The notes under the pieces: generated by a model
The model's database searches: none
What the model saw: only the letters and a program-made list of their open reading frames with translations
Told to the model about the DNA's origin: nothing
Translations under genes and position numbers: made by a program
NCBI GenBank assembly: GCA_963977105.1
Contig: CAXBNI010000004.1
Coordinates: forward strand, 62,001 to 126,000
Source of the DNA: UBA2705 sp963977105
Lineage (GTDB): Bacteria > Pseudomonadota > Alphaproteobacteria > Micavibrionales > Micavibrionaceae
DNA: 64,000 nucleotides
Direction of reading: 5' to 3'
Shown: positions 19,318 to 27,243 of the stretch, in pieces
Numbering within the stretch: position 1 is the stretch's first letter
Layout: every line of letters begins with the position of its first letter

Positions 19318-20226
19318 CTATGCGCCTGGTGCTTTTAATTGTTGTGGTGGAAAATAATTATCCCAGCCCCAATCCTCGGGGTTTTCAGCTTTTTTGCTTT
19401 TGCCCTCACCGCTATGCTCAAATGGTATAGATGGTGCTGAATGTTCATAAATTTCACCGTCTTTACCTTTGACTTTGCCCTCTGGCTGCTGCTCATACCC
19501 AGCGCCTTTGCCTTGCCCCGGTATAAATTCAGGCGGTTTTGCCGCAGGGGGCGTTATCGGCTGCCCTTGATCCGCGCCTTGTTGCGGCGAGCTCACGCCC
19601 TGTTCAGGAACAGGTGACTTTGGGGCATTATGCTGATGGCCATCTGGTAAAAACAGAGCATCAAAATTCGCAGCTACTTTAAAAAGCATCCATAGAGCGA
19701 ATGCTGTCCCCCCAACAATAAGCGCTTTTTTTGAATAGGATTTTGTTGTATCAACACGCATTGCCGTTCTCAAATTAGAATCGCGCAGCGCATGTCTTTC
19801 TTGGCGGCGCTGCAAATCTGCCTCCAATGAGGCTCTTTTGTCGGATTCTATTTTTGCTTGATGCTGCGCTTCTTGTTGCAGCCTTGCATCCTCAGCCTTT
19901 TTTACCGCAAGATCCTGTTCTTTTTTCGTGATCTCATATTCTTCACTATGCGCAACAAGCGCATATGAACGCTCTGTATGGTTTGATGTGCGCAGCAGCG
20001 TATCTTGCTCGCGTTTTGCTATGTCTATTTCTTCTTGAACAGAAGCCATTTCCTTACCATAAGCTGCATCAGAAAGCACTGCCAATTTCGTGTCTTTTGC
20101 TTCAACCATTGCGCGGCGCTGCGCGCTACGTTCTGCGCGGCGTTGTTGCGCATCAGCTTTGGCGGGCAAAGAGCATTTGCTCCAATCTGCTGATGCCGGT
20201 TTTGATACTTTATCCCAATCACTCAT
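19318..20226 (-). CDS. Unknown protein: coiled coil, one membrane helix, Pro-rich tail
   Basis: The protein has 302 residues and I do not recognise a family. Residues ~20-160 are highly charged and predicted to be helical coiled coil (AQQRRAERSAQRRAMVEAKD and KAEDARLQQEAQHQAKIESD). A single hydrophobic helix follows (~172-190, KKALIVGGTAFALWMLFKVA). The remaining ~110 residues are rich in Pro, Gly and Gln (HNAPKSPVPEQGVSSPQQGA). There is no signal peptide, so the N-terminus is probably cytoplasmic and the tail periplasmic. Genes on both sides share strand and spacing (30 bp upstream, 9 bp downstream), giving a likely operon with the 675-residue protein and the HExxH protein. An envelope-spanning or scaffold role is possible. 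Confidence 0.75.
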   Translation of the reverse strand: MSDWDKVSKPASADWSKCSLPAKADAQQRRAERSAQRRAMVEAKDTKLAVLSDAAYGKEMASVQEEIDIAKREQDTLLRTSNHTERSYALVAHSEEYEITKKEQDLAVKKAEDARLQQEAQHQAKIESDKRASLEADLQRRQERHALRDSNLRTAMRVDTTKSYSKKALIVGGTAFALWMLFKVAANFDALFLPDGHQHNAPKSPVPEQGVSSPQQGADQGQPITPPAAKPPEFIPGQGKGAGYEQQPEGKVKGKDGEIYEHSAPSIPFEHSGEGKSKKAENPEDWGWDNYFPPQQLKAPGA

Positions 20227-20256
20227 ATCTTTTTACTCTCACTCAATACCGTTAAA

Positions 20257-22284
20257 TTACGCTTTCAATCTTAAAGCACCATCTGGCGTTTTAAACTGTG
20301 CCCCTGTTGGTAGAGCCATAAGCTCTGGGTCATCAGGGTCTGTGAAAGTTGGAATATCTATATCCGCACTAGAGATTAAGTCTTCAAGTTGGGCGATGAC
20401 GTCATGGCCTTCTACGGCCTCCAAAGCATCTTGATAGGCTGCATTAATGGTGTTCAGCCTTTGAACATATAAATCTTCGGGGAGCTGCGCGAATTGCTGA
20501 TTGAGCACCGCAACCATCTTGCCATGCTGGCGTGAAATTTCTGAACAAAGCTCTATGCGCATTGCTTCCGGGTTTTTCAGTGCTTGCGCAAGGGCATTTA
20601 CATGCGCTTCATTGCGCAGATGTTCTGAGCGGTCTTTTGAAAAGCTATGCCCCATAAACACTTGTACAGGCTGAGACGAAGCATTAAAGCTTGGGCTTAG
20701 CAGGTCATCGACAGCGCTCTCTTTTTTCTGTGCTGCCCATGGGTCTTCTGGCTCGCCAGATAGAATATGTTCAAACTCTTCTTGTTTTTGGCCTTGATGT
20801 GCCGCGGCCCAGTTGGCGATACTAATGCCCGCGCCCATCACAACGCCCTCTAATAATGTTACAGGGTTGTTATACATGGCTTTAAAAACATCATCGCCAC
20901 CACTTGTTGCGCTAGTTAATTTGGCTTCCCACACATTACGGCTCGCTTGCAGGGCATCCATTTGTGGCTTATAGCGCTCATCCAAATTCTGAATTTGTTG
21001 ATCAAGGTCTAGGCGCTGGTTGGTTGTCGCTTCAAACATGCGCTGCACTTCTGGCTTCATATTGGTGCCAACATTACTTAAAAGCTCGGCCTTGCGTGTT
21101 GAAAGACTGTTTAGTTCAGCGGAATTTCTGGCAATTTCTTTACGGATGATACGGTCTTGCTCCGTCACCTTACCGTCATTAAAACTCTCATGATTATTCA
21201 TGTCTTGAATTTCTTGTTTTAAACGCTGCATCTCCTCATCCAATGCGGCGATGCTTGGATCACGTGCGCCAGATTGAATTTCAAGAATTTTTTGATCCAG
21301 TGCATCAATCGACGCGTTAATACCGTCTTGCGCGATCGTCTTTTCGCTAAAAATTTCGGCTTGCTGGCCTGATATTTGATCAAGCTCAACCAAGGCGATC
21401 TCTTGCGTTTGTTCAATGGAGCGTTTACCAAAGCCATGCGCCACGAAAATGGCATTGGCTGCTGCAATCGCAAGACCAATAGCAGAGAACATATAGCCCT
21501 GTATTTTCTTTCCTTTTTTCAGCGAGTCTTCACCGCGTTTCATCATTTCATACTGTACATATGCACGTAGGCCAGCAACGCCGCCAGTCAGTGCTGTGTT
21601 TGTCGCTATGGCTTCTGTCGTGCCGCTAAGCCCTGTCCAGTCCTCAATCATATCATAACTAAATACACCCATAATGCCCGCTTCAGCGGCGAGCATTGAC
21701 CACTTCGCATTTCTGTGGCGGCGGGCAGCTTTTTCATAGTTTTTGCGTAGCTCACTCGCATCTTTTTGCGCAGCATAGGTATTTTGCGCACCGCGGTTTA
21801 AATGATCCATACCAAGCGCTATTAGTGATTTTTTGCTGACCATACCGGAGGCCACCGCATTGGTTAGACCGGTATTTGTCACAAGCGTCGATGATTTATA
21901 TACGCCAGGGGTTTTTTGCGAGCCTGAACTTGCAACAACAGAAGCTGGGATCTCTGCGGCTGGCTGCGTGTCAGCCTCTTCGAATTCATTATCAGTGTCT
22001 TCTGTCTGTGTCTTTGTGATAGGGAGGGGCGCTGTCTGTGCGTCTAACGATGGAACGTCTTTGTCTTCATTGTGGTCTTGCTCACTCGCAGCGGATTTTT
22101 GTGGCGGCGCTGCTCGTAGCTCATCGGGGCTGGCCGTTACTGCGCTGAGGTCATCCGTCTGTGCTGGCGAGTCACCACTTAGTTCTTCTAGAAAATCGTC
22201 GACTGCGCTTTCTGGCTTAACTAGATCTGTTTTCTCGTTATGAATAACGCTCGCCGCTAAGCTTTCTTCTATACTCTCTGTCAT
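20257..22284 (-). CDS. Large unknown protein with membrane helices and coiled coil
   Basis: The protein has 675 residues from the ATG at 22284, chosen because GAGGGG lies 8 bp upstream; a GTG 9 bp earlier is less likely. The first ~130 residues are acidic and low-complexity. Hydrophobic segments lie at ~200-235 and ~265-290 (GYMFSAIGLAIAAANAIFVA), and a weaker one near residue 470 (LLEGVVMGAGISIANWAAAH). Between the last two is a long coiled coil (ALDQKILEIQSGARDPSIAA, QRLKQEIQDMNNHES). The C-terminal ~150 residues are soluble and begin with SAVDDLLSPSF, a motif that also appears near the N-terminus as SAVDDFLEEL. I recognise no domain. It is the first gene of the unit that continues with the 302-residue and HExxH proteins. 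Confidence 0.75.
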   Translation of the reverse strand: MTESIEESLAASVIHNEKTDLVKPESAVDDFLEELSGDSPAQTDDLSAVTASPDELRAAPPQKSAASEQDHNEDKDVPSLDAQTAPLPITKTQTEDTDNEFEEADTQPAAEIPASVVASSGSQKTPGVYKSSTLVTNTGLTNAVASGMVSKKSLIALGMDHLNRGAQNTYAAQKDASELRKNYEKAARRHRNAKWSMLAAEAGIMGVFSYDMIEDWTGLSGTTEAIATNTALTGGVAGLRAYVQYEMMKRGEDSLKKGKKIQGYMFSAIGLAIAAANAIFVAHGFGKRSIEQTQEIALVELDQISGQQAEIFSEKTIAQDGINASIDALDQKILEIQSGARDPSIAALDEEMQRLKQEIQDMNNHESFNDGKVTEQDRIIRKEIARNSAELNSLSTRKAELLSNVGTNMKPEVQRMFEATTNQRLDLDQQIQNLDERYKPQMDALQASRNVWEAKLTSATSGGDDVFKAMYNNPVTLLEGVVMGAGISIANWAAAHQGQKQEEFEHILSGEPEDPWAAQKKESAVDDLLSPSFNASSQPVQVFMGHSFSKDRSEHLRNEAHVNALAQALKNPEAMRIELCSEISRQHGKMVAVLNQQFAQLPEDLYVQRLNTINAAYQDALEAVEGHDVIAQLEDLISSADIDIPTFTDPDDPELMALPTGAQFKTPDGALRLKA

Positions 22285-22480
22285 AATGCACACCCCTCAG
22301 TAAATTATTATGTCAAATTAATTTGGGTTAATATATATGTCTTATGGAAAGCTGTCAAGGTAATATTAATACATTTTTAAGTATTTTTGAGATAGATCGT
22401 TATTATGAGGCCTTTAGTAATGCCTAAGCGTAGCCCCCAAGAAGATACAGAGACTATGGCGAATAAAACGTGATGTGTGC

Positions 22481-24034
22481 TTATAAGGCTGGCGTAAGGA
22501 GCTGAGATGCCGCGGCGATGACGCCGGTCTCCGTATTAGGGGCTTCGCGCAGCAGCTTCTCTTTAGCACTTTTACCAAATTGCTGGGTAAGGTTCTTAAG
22601 CGCAATATGGCTAAGGTGTGCTGTGTCGAGTTCAGGGGCAGTCTTTAATTCGTGATAGACCTGCGCCCAATGTGCATTTTCTGTCTGTGCTAGCTCCATT
22701 ATTTGTACGGCAGATAAACCCTGCGCATAATCGTGCGTATTTAACTTTAAGGCCGTATTGCCCCAGCCGTCATAGTTTTGAACAATATCTTTCAGTGCTC
22801 CAAAACCAAACTTCTGGCGGATTTTGCTATCATCCCATAAATCAAGCAGCATCGTTTGCGTGTGCTTCGGGTATAAAGCAATTTCAACGCGCTCTGTAAA
22901 GTTTAGGGCTTTGTACTTCGCGGCTTTTCTGTAGCTGTCTTGTATAAGCTCTGCTTGCTCAGTGCGCAGCGTCATATCCCGTCCAAGCATATGCGCTAAA
23001 TATTCAACGTCATTCTTTGTCATGACGTTAGCTAAGCGCGAGAGTCCTTGACCTTGTAGGTTTCTTTTTGCAAAAGGCTCAAAAGCTTTGACAATAGCAA
23101 CATGCATTGCAATATCAGCGCGCTCCGCCTGAGCTGATATTGCAAAAAAGCCTTTTAGTCCCGTCTTGTTATCGTTCTGGGCCGTATTAACAACTTGGCT
23201 TGCATAATTTTTTATAAGGGCTGTACGCTCTGCCGTGTTTTGCTTAGGAAATAATAAGACCAACAATGCAGCCATGTTTTGCATATCTTCATCAGCAGAG
23301 AAATCAGTTTTTATTTGATCTAAGATTTTTTGCCCCTGAGGGCGCAGCGATAATTCATGTACGAAACCATGCTGGCGCTGTGGCTTTGAAAATTGCTGCT
23401 TATCTTTTAAGTAATCCGAGGCCAGCCATGTCGGCGTTTTTGTAAACTGGACAGGAAAAGCAACTTTAAAATTATCACTGACATTGATGCCATTATAAAT
23501 AAGCGCTCCGCCGGTGACACAAACACGTATTGGTGCGACTTCATCATTTTTAGCAAGCAGCTGTTCTTGGCGCAGGTTTTTCGCATCTTTATACGTAAGG
23601 GCCATACGCGAGACAATCATCCCAGTCATTGGGACAGCTAACGACCATGCGCCCATAATAGGCGCTAAAAGATATGATGCGCCTTTAAACAGACCAAGCC
23701 CTGTGACAATCTTACTCGGTATGTTCCAATGCGAAAAGGCTTCATATGGCTTTAAAAGCCAAGACTTAGGGCCGTTACGAGACTTATAATCTTCAATTGT
23801 TCGGCTAGTTTTTACACTAAATTCGTCTTTATCTGACGCTTCATAAGCTGTTATAAATTGCTTGCGGATCTGCCCATTAAGGCGCGCTTCTATTTTGCGG
23901 TCTTTGCGACGCTCTGAAAATTCAGAGATTTTTGCCCTTAGGCGCGAAGGATTGCTCAAGACCGCCGCGACGGCCTGTACATCTTCTACTAACCCGCTAA
24001 CGAAACCGGCCTTACTGCTTGATGTAGAGCGCAT
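22481..24034 (-). CDS. Unknown protein with membrane hairpin, ~517 residues
   Basis: I do not recognise a family. Basic N-terminal region (~30-65, SRLRAKISEFSERRKDRKIE), then a hydrophobic hairpin at ~105-145 (IVTGLGLFKGASYLLAPIMG, then SLAVPMTGMIVSRM). The remaining ~350 residues are mixed helix with no repeat or catalytic motif that I can see. The start has AAGGAT 8 bp upstream. The gap to the next gene on the same strand is 196 bp, so it may have its own transcript. Size and layout recall the two large unknown genes downstream (charged N-terminus, membrane hairpin, soluble C-terminus), so they may act together, but there is no sequence similarity that I can detect by eye. Confidence 0.75.
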   Translation of the reverse strand: MRSTSSSKAGFVSGLVEDVQAVAAVLSNPSRLRAKISEFSERRKDRKIEARLNGQIRKQFITAYEASDKDEFSVKTSRTIEDYKSRNGPKSWLLKPYEAFSHWNIPSKIVTGLGLFKGASYLLAPIMGAWSLAVPMTGMIVSRMALTYKDAKNLRQEQLLAKNDEVAPIRVCVTGGALIYNGINVSDNFKVAFPVQFTKTPTWLASDYLKDKQQFSKPQRQHGFVHELSLRPQGQKILDQIKTDFSADEDMQNMAALLVLLFPKQNTAERTALIKNYASQVVNTAQNDNKTGLKGFFAISAQAERADIAMHVAIVKAFEPFAKRNLQGQGLSRLANVMTKNDVEYLAHMLGRDMTLRTEQAELIQDSYRKAAKYKALNFTERVEIALYPKHTQTMLLDLWDDSKIRQKFGFGALKDIVQNYDGWGNTALKLNTHDYAQGLSAVQIMELAQTENAHWAQVYHELKTAPELDTAHLSHIALKNLTQQFGKSAKEKLLREAPNTETGVIAAASQLLTPAL

Positions 24035-24117
24035 TTATGCATCCTTATTACAAAGACTTATTCAAAATAATAAGAAAAAATAGCACAAAACATTTGTTAT
24101 GTCAAATAAAAGCCGCC

Positions 24118-24385
24118 CCCGCGGGTGCTAACCCACGTCAGCGCGAAACCGCGGAAACGTCGCGTATTGTTCGCGCCGGAGCAATCGAAAATGGTTTTGA
24201 TAAAAACAACATACACATCATTGATTGCTCGTATAAGGCTATTGACCACGCTTTTTCAGTTGCGCAGCCGGATGACCTGATTGTTGTTCAGGCTTACCCA
24301 AGTCGGCCCTATTCTCAAGCACGTCATGGATCATTTTGAGCGCATCGTAGGCACGCCGAACATTCCATTACCTTTGGTCGATTAA
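24118..24385 (+). pseudogene. cphA: Decayed 3' end of a cyanophycin synthetase gene
   Basis: The sequence encodes the last ~85 residues of CphA, parallel to the intact gene at 44009-46630. Shared blocks include NPRQRETAETSRIV, GAIENGFDKNN and DCSYKAIDHAFSV. One extra base near 24291 shifts the frame, so the tail HVMDHFERIVG is read in a different frame and continues to TPNIPLPLVD and a stop at 24383-24385. The first ~790 residues are missing. Nucleotide identity to the intact copy is high in the shared part. It is a truncated duplicate or the remains of a second copy, not a functional gene. An open frame of 100 codons starting at 24037 is only an accident of the frameshift. Confidence 0.85.
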
Positions 24386-24422
24386 CGCCATATCTGAAAT
24401 GGAAAATATACAGCCTTATTCT

Positions 24423-24653
24423 TTAACTAGAAAAAACGACTTTAATACCGTGCTTCTTAAAGTAGCCCTGCATCATCTTGCGACCGAGGCGGTTATTAAA
24501 CGGCAGTTTCGTTGCATCTGCTGAAAATTCAGTTAAGCCCTCAGTCGCCATAGCGGCCTTTAAACCTGCAATGTGCAAATCAATATCTTCATTATCAGCC
24601 GCTAAAGATTGATAAATCGCGGTTGTCGCCTGTTCTAATGTCAGTGTCGTCAT
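24423..24653 (-). CDS. Small unknown protein, 76 residues
   Basis: The start MTTLTLEQATTAIYQSLAAD leads into a mostly helical protein, ending in KMMQGYFKKHGIKVVFSS. No signal peptide or membrane helix. The reading frame is compact, with a predicted soluble amphipathic fold. Coding potential is supported by balanced composition and a start close to a purine-rich stretch, but no family is recognised. It stands alone between the cphA remnant and the cold-shock gene. It could be a small DNA- or protein-binding protein; there is no evidence for any function. Confidence 0.6.
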   Translation of the reverse strand: MTTLTLEQATTAIYQSLAADNEDIDLHIAGLKAAMATEGLTEFSADATKLPFNNRLGRKMMQGYFKKHGIKVVFSS

Positions 24654-24930
24654 ATTCTGTGTCCTGCCGAGTTGATTTTCTAACTGTTCTTTATCGCTAT
24701 AAATACCGCCGAAGACAAGAGATAATGCGCATTGCTGATGGTTTAAAAAGAGGCGTTTTGAATGTAGGCCGTCAGTTCACTTCCGATCATCGCGGCCAAT
24801 AAGGTCGCGTCGCATTGAAATGATTCTGGAAACTTTTTAAATAAATAAAATGACTATAAAGGTGAGGTATACAGGAACACTGAATGACGATCGCTTTATG
24901 CGTTAGCGAACCGGTTATTTTTCAAAGAAA
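24654..24930. other. Intergenic sequence with no recognised gene
   Basis: Between the 76-residue gene and the cold-shock terminator I see no convincing open frame, RNA gene or repeat. The part next to 24653 must hold the promoter of the small gene. Confidence 0.5.
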
Positions 24931-24934
24931 TAAA

Positions 24935-24966
24935 AAAACACGGGCCGCCGAAGCACCCCGTGTTTT
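24935..24966 (-). terminator. Rho-independent terminator of the cold-shock gene
   Basis: On the minus strand AAAACACGGG pairs perfectly with CCCGTGTTTT across a 12-nt loop, and the T-run of the second arm continues into the flank (TTTTTTTATTTC). It lies 35 bp after the stop of the cold-shock gene. Confidence 0.88.
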
Positions 24967-25000
24967 ATAAACTTTATAAAAAGCGCCTAAATTAAGCCGC

Positions 25001-25198
25001 TTATCTCAGGTTAGTGGCTGATTGCTTGCCTTTTTCTTCCTGAACATCGTACTCAACTGTATCGCCTTCGTTCAAACCATTAAGGCTTGATGCTTCAACT
25101 GCGCTGATGTGAACAAAAACATCGCCGCTGCCGTCTTTAGGCTCGATGAAACCAAAACCCTTAGTTGGGTTGAACCATTTTACTGTACCTGTTGCCAT
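25001..25198 (-). CDS. cspA: CspA-family cold-shock protein
   Basis: The protein has 65 residues, starting at MATGTVKWFNPTKGFGFI. RNP1 (KGFGFI) and RNP2 (VFVHIS) motifs are present, followed by the NEGDTVEYDVQ strand. The fold is a single OB-type beta-barrel that binds single-stranded nucleic acid and acts as an RNA chaperone. The start at 25198 is preferred over one 42 bp upstream because AAGGAAAAA precedes it and the extra residues are not in the family. The leader of cold-shock mRNAs is often long and structured; the upstream region here is gene-free for several hundred bp, but I cannot name a specific thermosensor. Confidence 0.96.
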   Translation of the reverse strand: MATGTVKWFNPTKGFGFIEPKDGSGDVFVHISAVEASSLNGLNEGDTVEYDVQEEKGKQSATNLR

Positions 25199-25240
25199 TG
25201 TAATTTTTCCTTGTGTAAGTCTCGGTATATTTCCAGCCAC

Positions 25241-25870
25241 CTCGTGCGGCTAGATTGTCCTGTCTGATAATGAGTTGCCTCATTTACCCTAAGTTAGGCC
25301 GAACGACTTCGAAAGGGAAACGGGTATTTATATATCTAATAATCAAACTTATGCGCACTAAACCCTGATTTACGCTACACGTCAACAAAAATCAGCGCCC
25401 TCATCATAATCCATTAGCATAGCGAGCGTTGCATCCCTCCCCCCCGAACACAAAAATCAGCTCATGAGAAGATGGGATATATCGTGGATAAAATGCCATC
25501 CGCAACAGTTCGGCGGAATGTAAGTGATGACGAAGCGCCGTACAACGCGGGGCCTGCGGGCTAAAATACAGCGATTTTTTATAGATTTGTGCCTGTTGTG
25601 GTGAAAAGGAAACGCTAAGGCCACAGATACCGATACTTTGTATTTATCACAAAAAATAATAACAGAGAATTATTAGTGGATTTGATTTTGAACCACCTTC
25701 CTAGAGCCATCAAGCCATAGCAGATTGGGGGGAGAACCGAAATGCTGATAAGTCAGTTAGCGCCACGGCCCCTTTAAAGCAAGATTTCGGCAGTGGCGCT
25801 GATGTGACTTTCATATGCATGAGTGTGGCTTTGAGTGCAACGGGTTTTCAAAAAAACGCTAATTTCGCTT
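25241..25870. other. Gene-free region upstream of the cold-shock gene
   Basis: This 630-bp stretch holds the promoter and leader of cspA at its left side. It also contains a diverged copy of a ~68-bp sequence (25614-25681) shared with the region just before the IS6-type relic at 43924. The interval 25690-25730 reads NHLPRAIKP in one frame, which weakly resembles an IS6-type N-terminus, so a dead IS end is possible. Otherwise I see no gene. Confidence 0.5.
25614..25681. repeat. Dispersed ~68-bp repeat, copy A
   Basis: Shares CTAAGGC, GATACC and the exact run ACAAAAAATAATAACAG with 43855-43924, in the same order and near-equal spacing. Elsewhere the copies are diverged. Probably the end of a dead mobile element. 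Confidence 0.55.
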
Positions 25871-26536
25871 TTAGACGTCCGTCAAAATATAATCATAAGG
25901 TAGGCGAGATTTTGGTAAAGCGGCATTATAATCCTTTTCAGAATCACGATAGCCCAGTGCAACAGCAACAAGGCTTGTATACCCTTTTTCGCGTAAACCA
26001 AACTCTTCATCAACTGATTTTATATCGATACCCTCCATCGGCGTTGCATCAATGCCAAGCGCTGAAACGCCAAGCAAGAACGCACCAATATTTAGATATA
26101 CCTGCTTATCCATCCAATGCTGGACGTCTTTGTAATCATGCTTGTGCAGATTAATAAACATCTTACGACCACCATCCATTTGCTCTTTGAATGCGGGGTC
26201 AGCCGCAAAACGTCCATCGGCCTCTTCTTGCTCTAACACTTTTGAGAGGTGGTCTTCTTCAATCGTCAGTCTGCTACAAAAAATAACAACATGGGACGCG
26301 GCGCGAATGGAAGGGTTATTGAATGGAAACATGCTTTCATTGGCTTTTGCAATGCGTTCTTTACCCTCATCGGTGGAAGCTAAAATGAAATGCCAAGGCT
26401 GCGCATTTGTACTGGATGCACTAAAACGCAAAAGCTCTTTGATTTTTTCTATATTCTCATCTGAGATTTTCTTATCGGGATCGTAAGCCTTCACCGTATG
26501 ACGGCTTTTAGCGTAATGTACAATGTCGTGTTCCAT
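25871..26536 (-). CDS. nfsB: NfsB-like NAD(P)H nitroreductase
   Basis: The protein has 221 residues, full length for the oxygen-insensitive nitroreductase family. FMN-binding segments are visible: KSRHTVKAYDPDKKIS near the start (R-S/H-x-R/T-type motif), LLRFSASSTNAQPWHFILAS, and LGVSALGIDATPMEGID then ALGYRDSEKDYNAALPKSR at the C-terminus. The enzyme binds FMN as a homodimer and reduces nitro compounds or quinones, likely with NAD(P)H. It is divergent from an HxlR regulator gene across a 181-bp gap, a common arrangement for redox- or aldehyde-responsive control. That the regulator controls this gene is inference from layout. Confidence 0.93.
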   Translation of the reverse strand: MEHDIVHYAKSRHTVKAYDPDKKISDENIEKIKELLRFSASSTNAQPWHFILASTDEGKERIAKANESMFPFNNPSIRAASHVVIFCSRLTIEEDHLSKVLEQEEADGRFAADPAFKEQMDGGRKMFINLHKHDYKDVQHWMDKQVYLNIGAFLLGVSALGIDATPMEGIDIKSVDEEFGLREKGYTSLVAVALGYRDSEKDYNAALPKSRLPYDYILTDV

Positions 26537-26717
26537 GTTTTCTCCTTATGAATTTAAAAAATGGTTTCTATAGTTTCGAGGCTTGTTAGTGTTCATCCCG
26601 CGTATTTTTATATGGGTTGGTAAATTACTAAAAGATGATATATGTGTTGCATCAATCTTTGCAAGTACGCACATATTTGTATTGTAGGCACAAATTAGTA
26701 ACTATTGAGGGATCTAA

Positions 26718-27065
26718 ATGAGTACAGCGGAAAATAAAAATTGTGATGGCCCTTATGGGTGCTCCGTAGGGGCAACTCTTTCTGTAATTGGAGGCAGATG
26801 GAAACCTATAATTATTTTCAAACTCTTGCACAATGACTTTCTACGTTTCGGTGAGTTGAGAAAAGAAATTGATGGCGTTACACAGCGTATGTTGACACAA
26901 CAGCTTCGGGAATTGGAAAAAGACAAGGTCGTTGCACGAAAAGTCTATGCAGAAGTACCGCCACGCGTAGAATATTCACTCACTGATTATGGACGAACGT
27001 TAGAACCAATCATGATTACCATGCGTGATTGGGGCGCGGATCATATGAACAAGAAATGTGAATAA
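26718..27065 (+). CDS. HxlR-family winged-helix regulator
   Basis: The protein has 115 residues, a single HxlR domain. Family motifs: CPYG-type start (CDGPYGCSVGATLSVIGGRW), KPIIIFKLLHNDFLRFGELR, GVTQRMLTQQLRELEKD (recognition helix) and PPRVEYSLTDYGRTLEPIM (wing). A Cys at position 9-16 region (CDGPYGC) is near the place where YodB/QsrR-type members sense quinones and electrophiles, so redox sensing is plausible. It is divergent from the nitroreductase gene, whose product could detoxify such compounds. The start has GAGGGATCT upstream. The DNA-binding site cannot be assigned by eye. Confidence 0.93.
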   Translation: MSTAENKNCDGPYGCSVGATLSVIGGRWKPIIIFKLLHNDFLRFGELRKEIDGVTQRMLTQQLRELEKDKVVARKVYAEVPPRVEYSLTDYGRTLEPIMITMRDWGADHMNKKCE

Positions 27066-27080
27066 CGCTCTGATAGTTAT

Positions 27081-27114
27081 AACCACAATGGTGAACGGTT
27101 GCGCCATTGTGGTT
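27081..27114. repeat. Perfect 11-bp inverted repeat after the HxlR gene
   Basis: AACCACAATGG and CCATTGTGGTT are separated by 12 nt, 15 bp after the regulator's stop. It lacks a T-tract, so it may be a weak terminator or an mRNA-stabilising hairpin. Confidence 0.6.
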
Positions 27115-27243
27115 GAGCTGGGGCAATACAGAGATCCTCTCGATCTTCCGCAGCATGAATTAGAGAGATCAATACCGAAGGTGAATTTCAAAACCCAGCA
27201 AGCACAATTACCGAAGCGACAGCCTTATTTGAATTGTTCATCG

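Noticed and set aside
24037..24339. 100-residue 'gene' matching CphA
   Set aside because: It begins in unrelated sequence and ends by a frameshift; treated as a pseudogene instead.
25804..26154. 116-residue plus-strand frame overlapping the nitroreductase
   Set aside because: It is antisense to the nitroreductase for most of its length.
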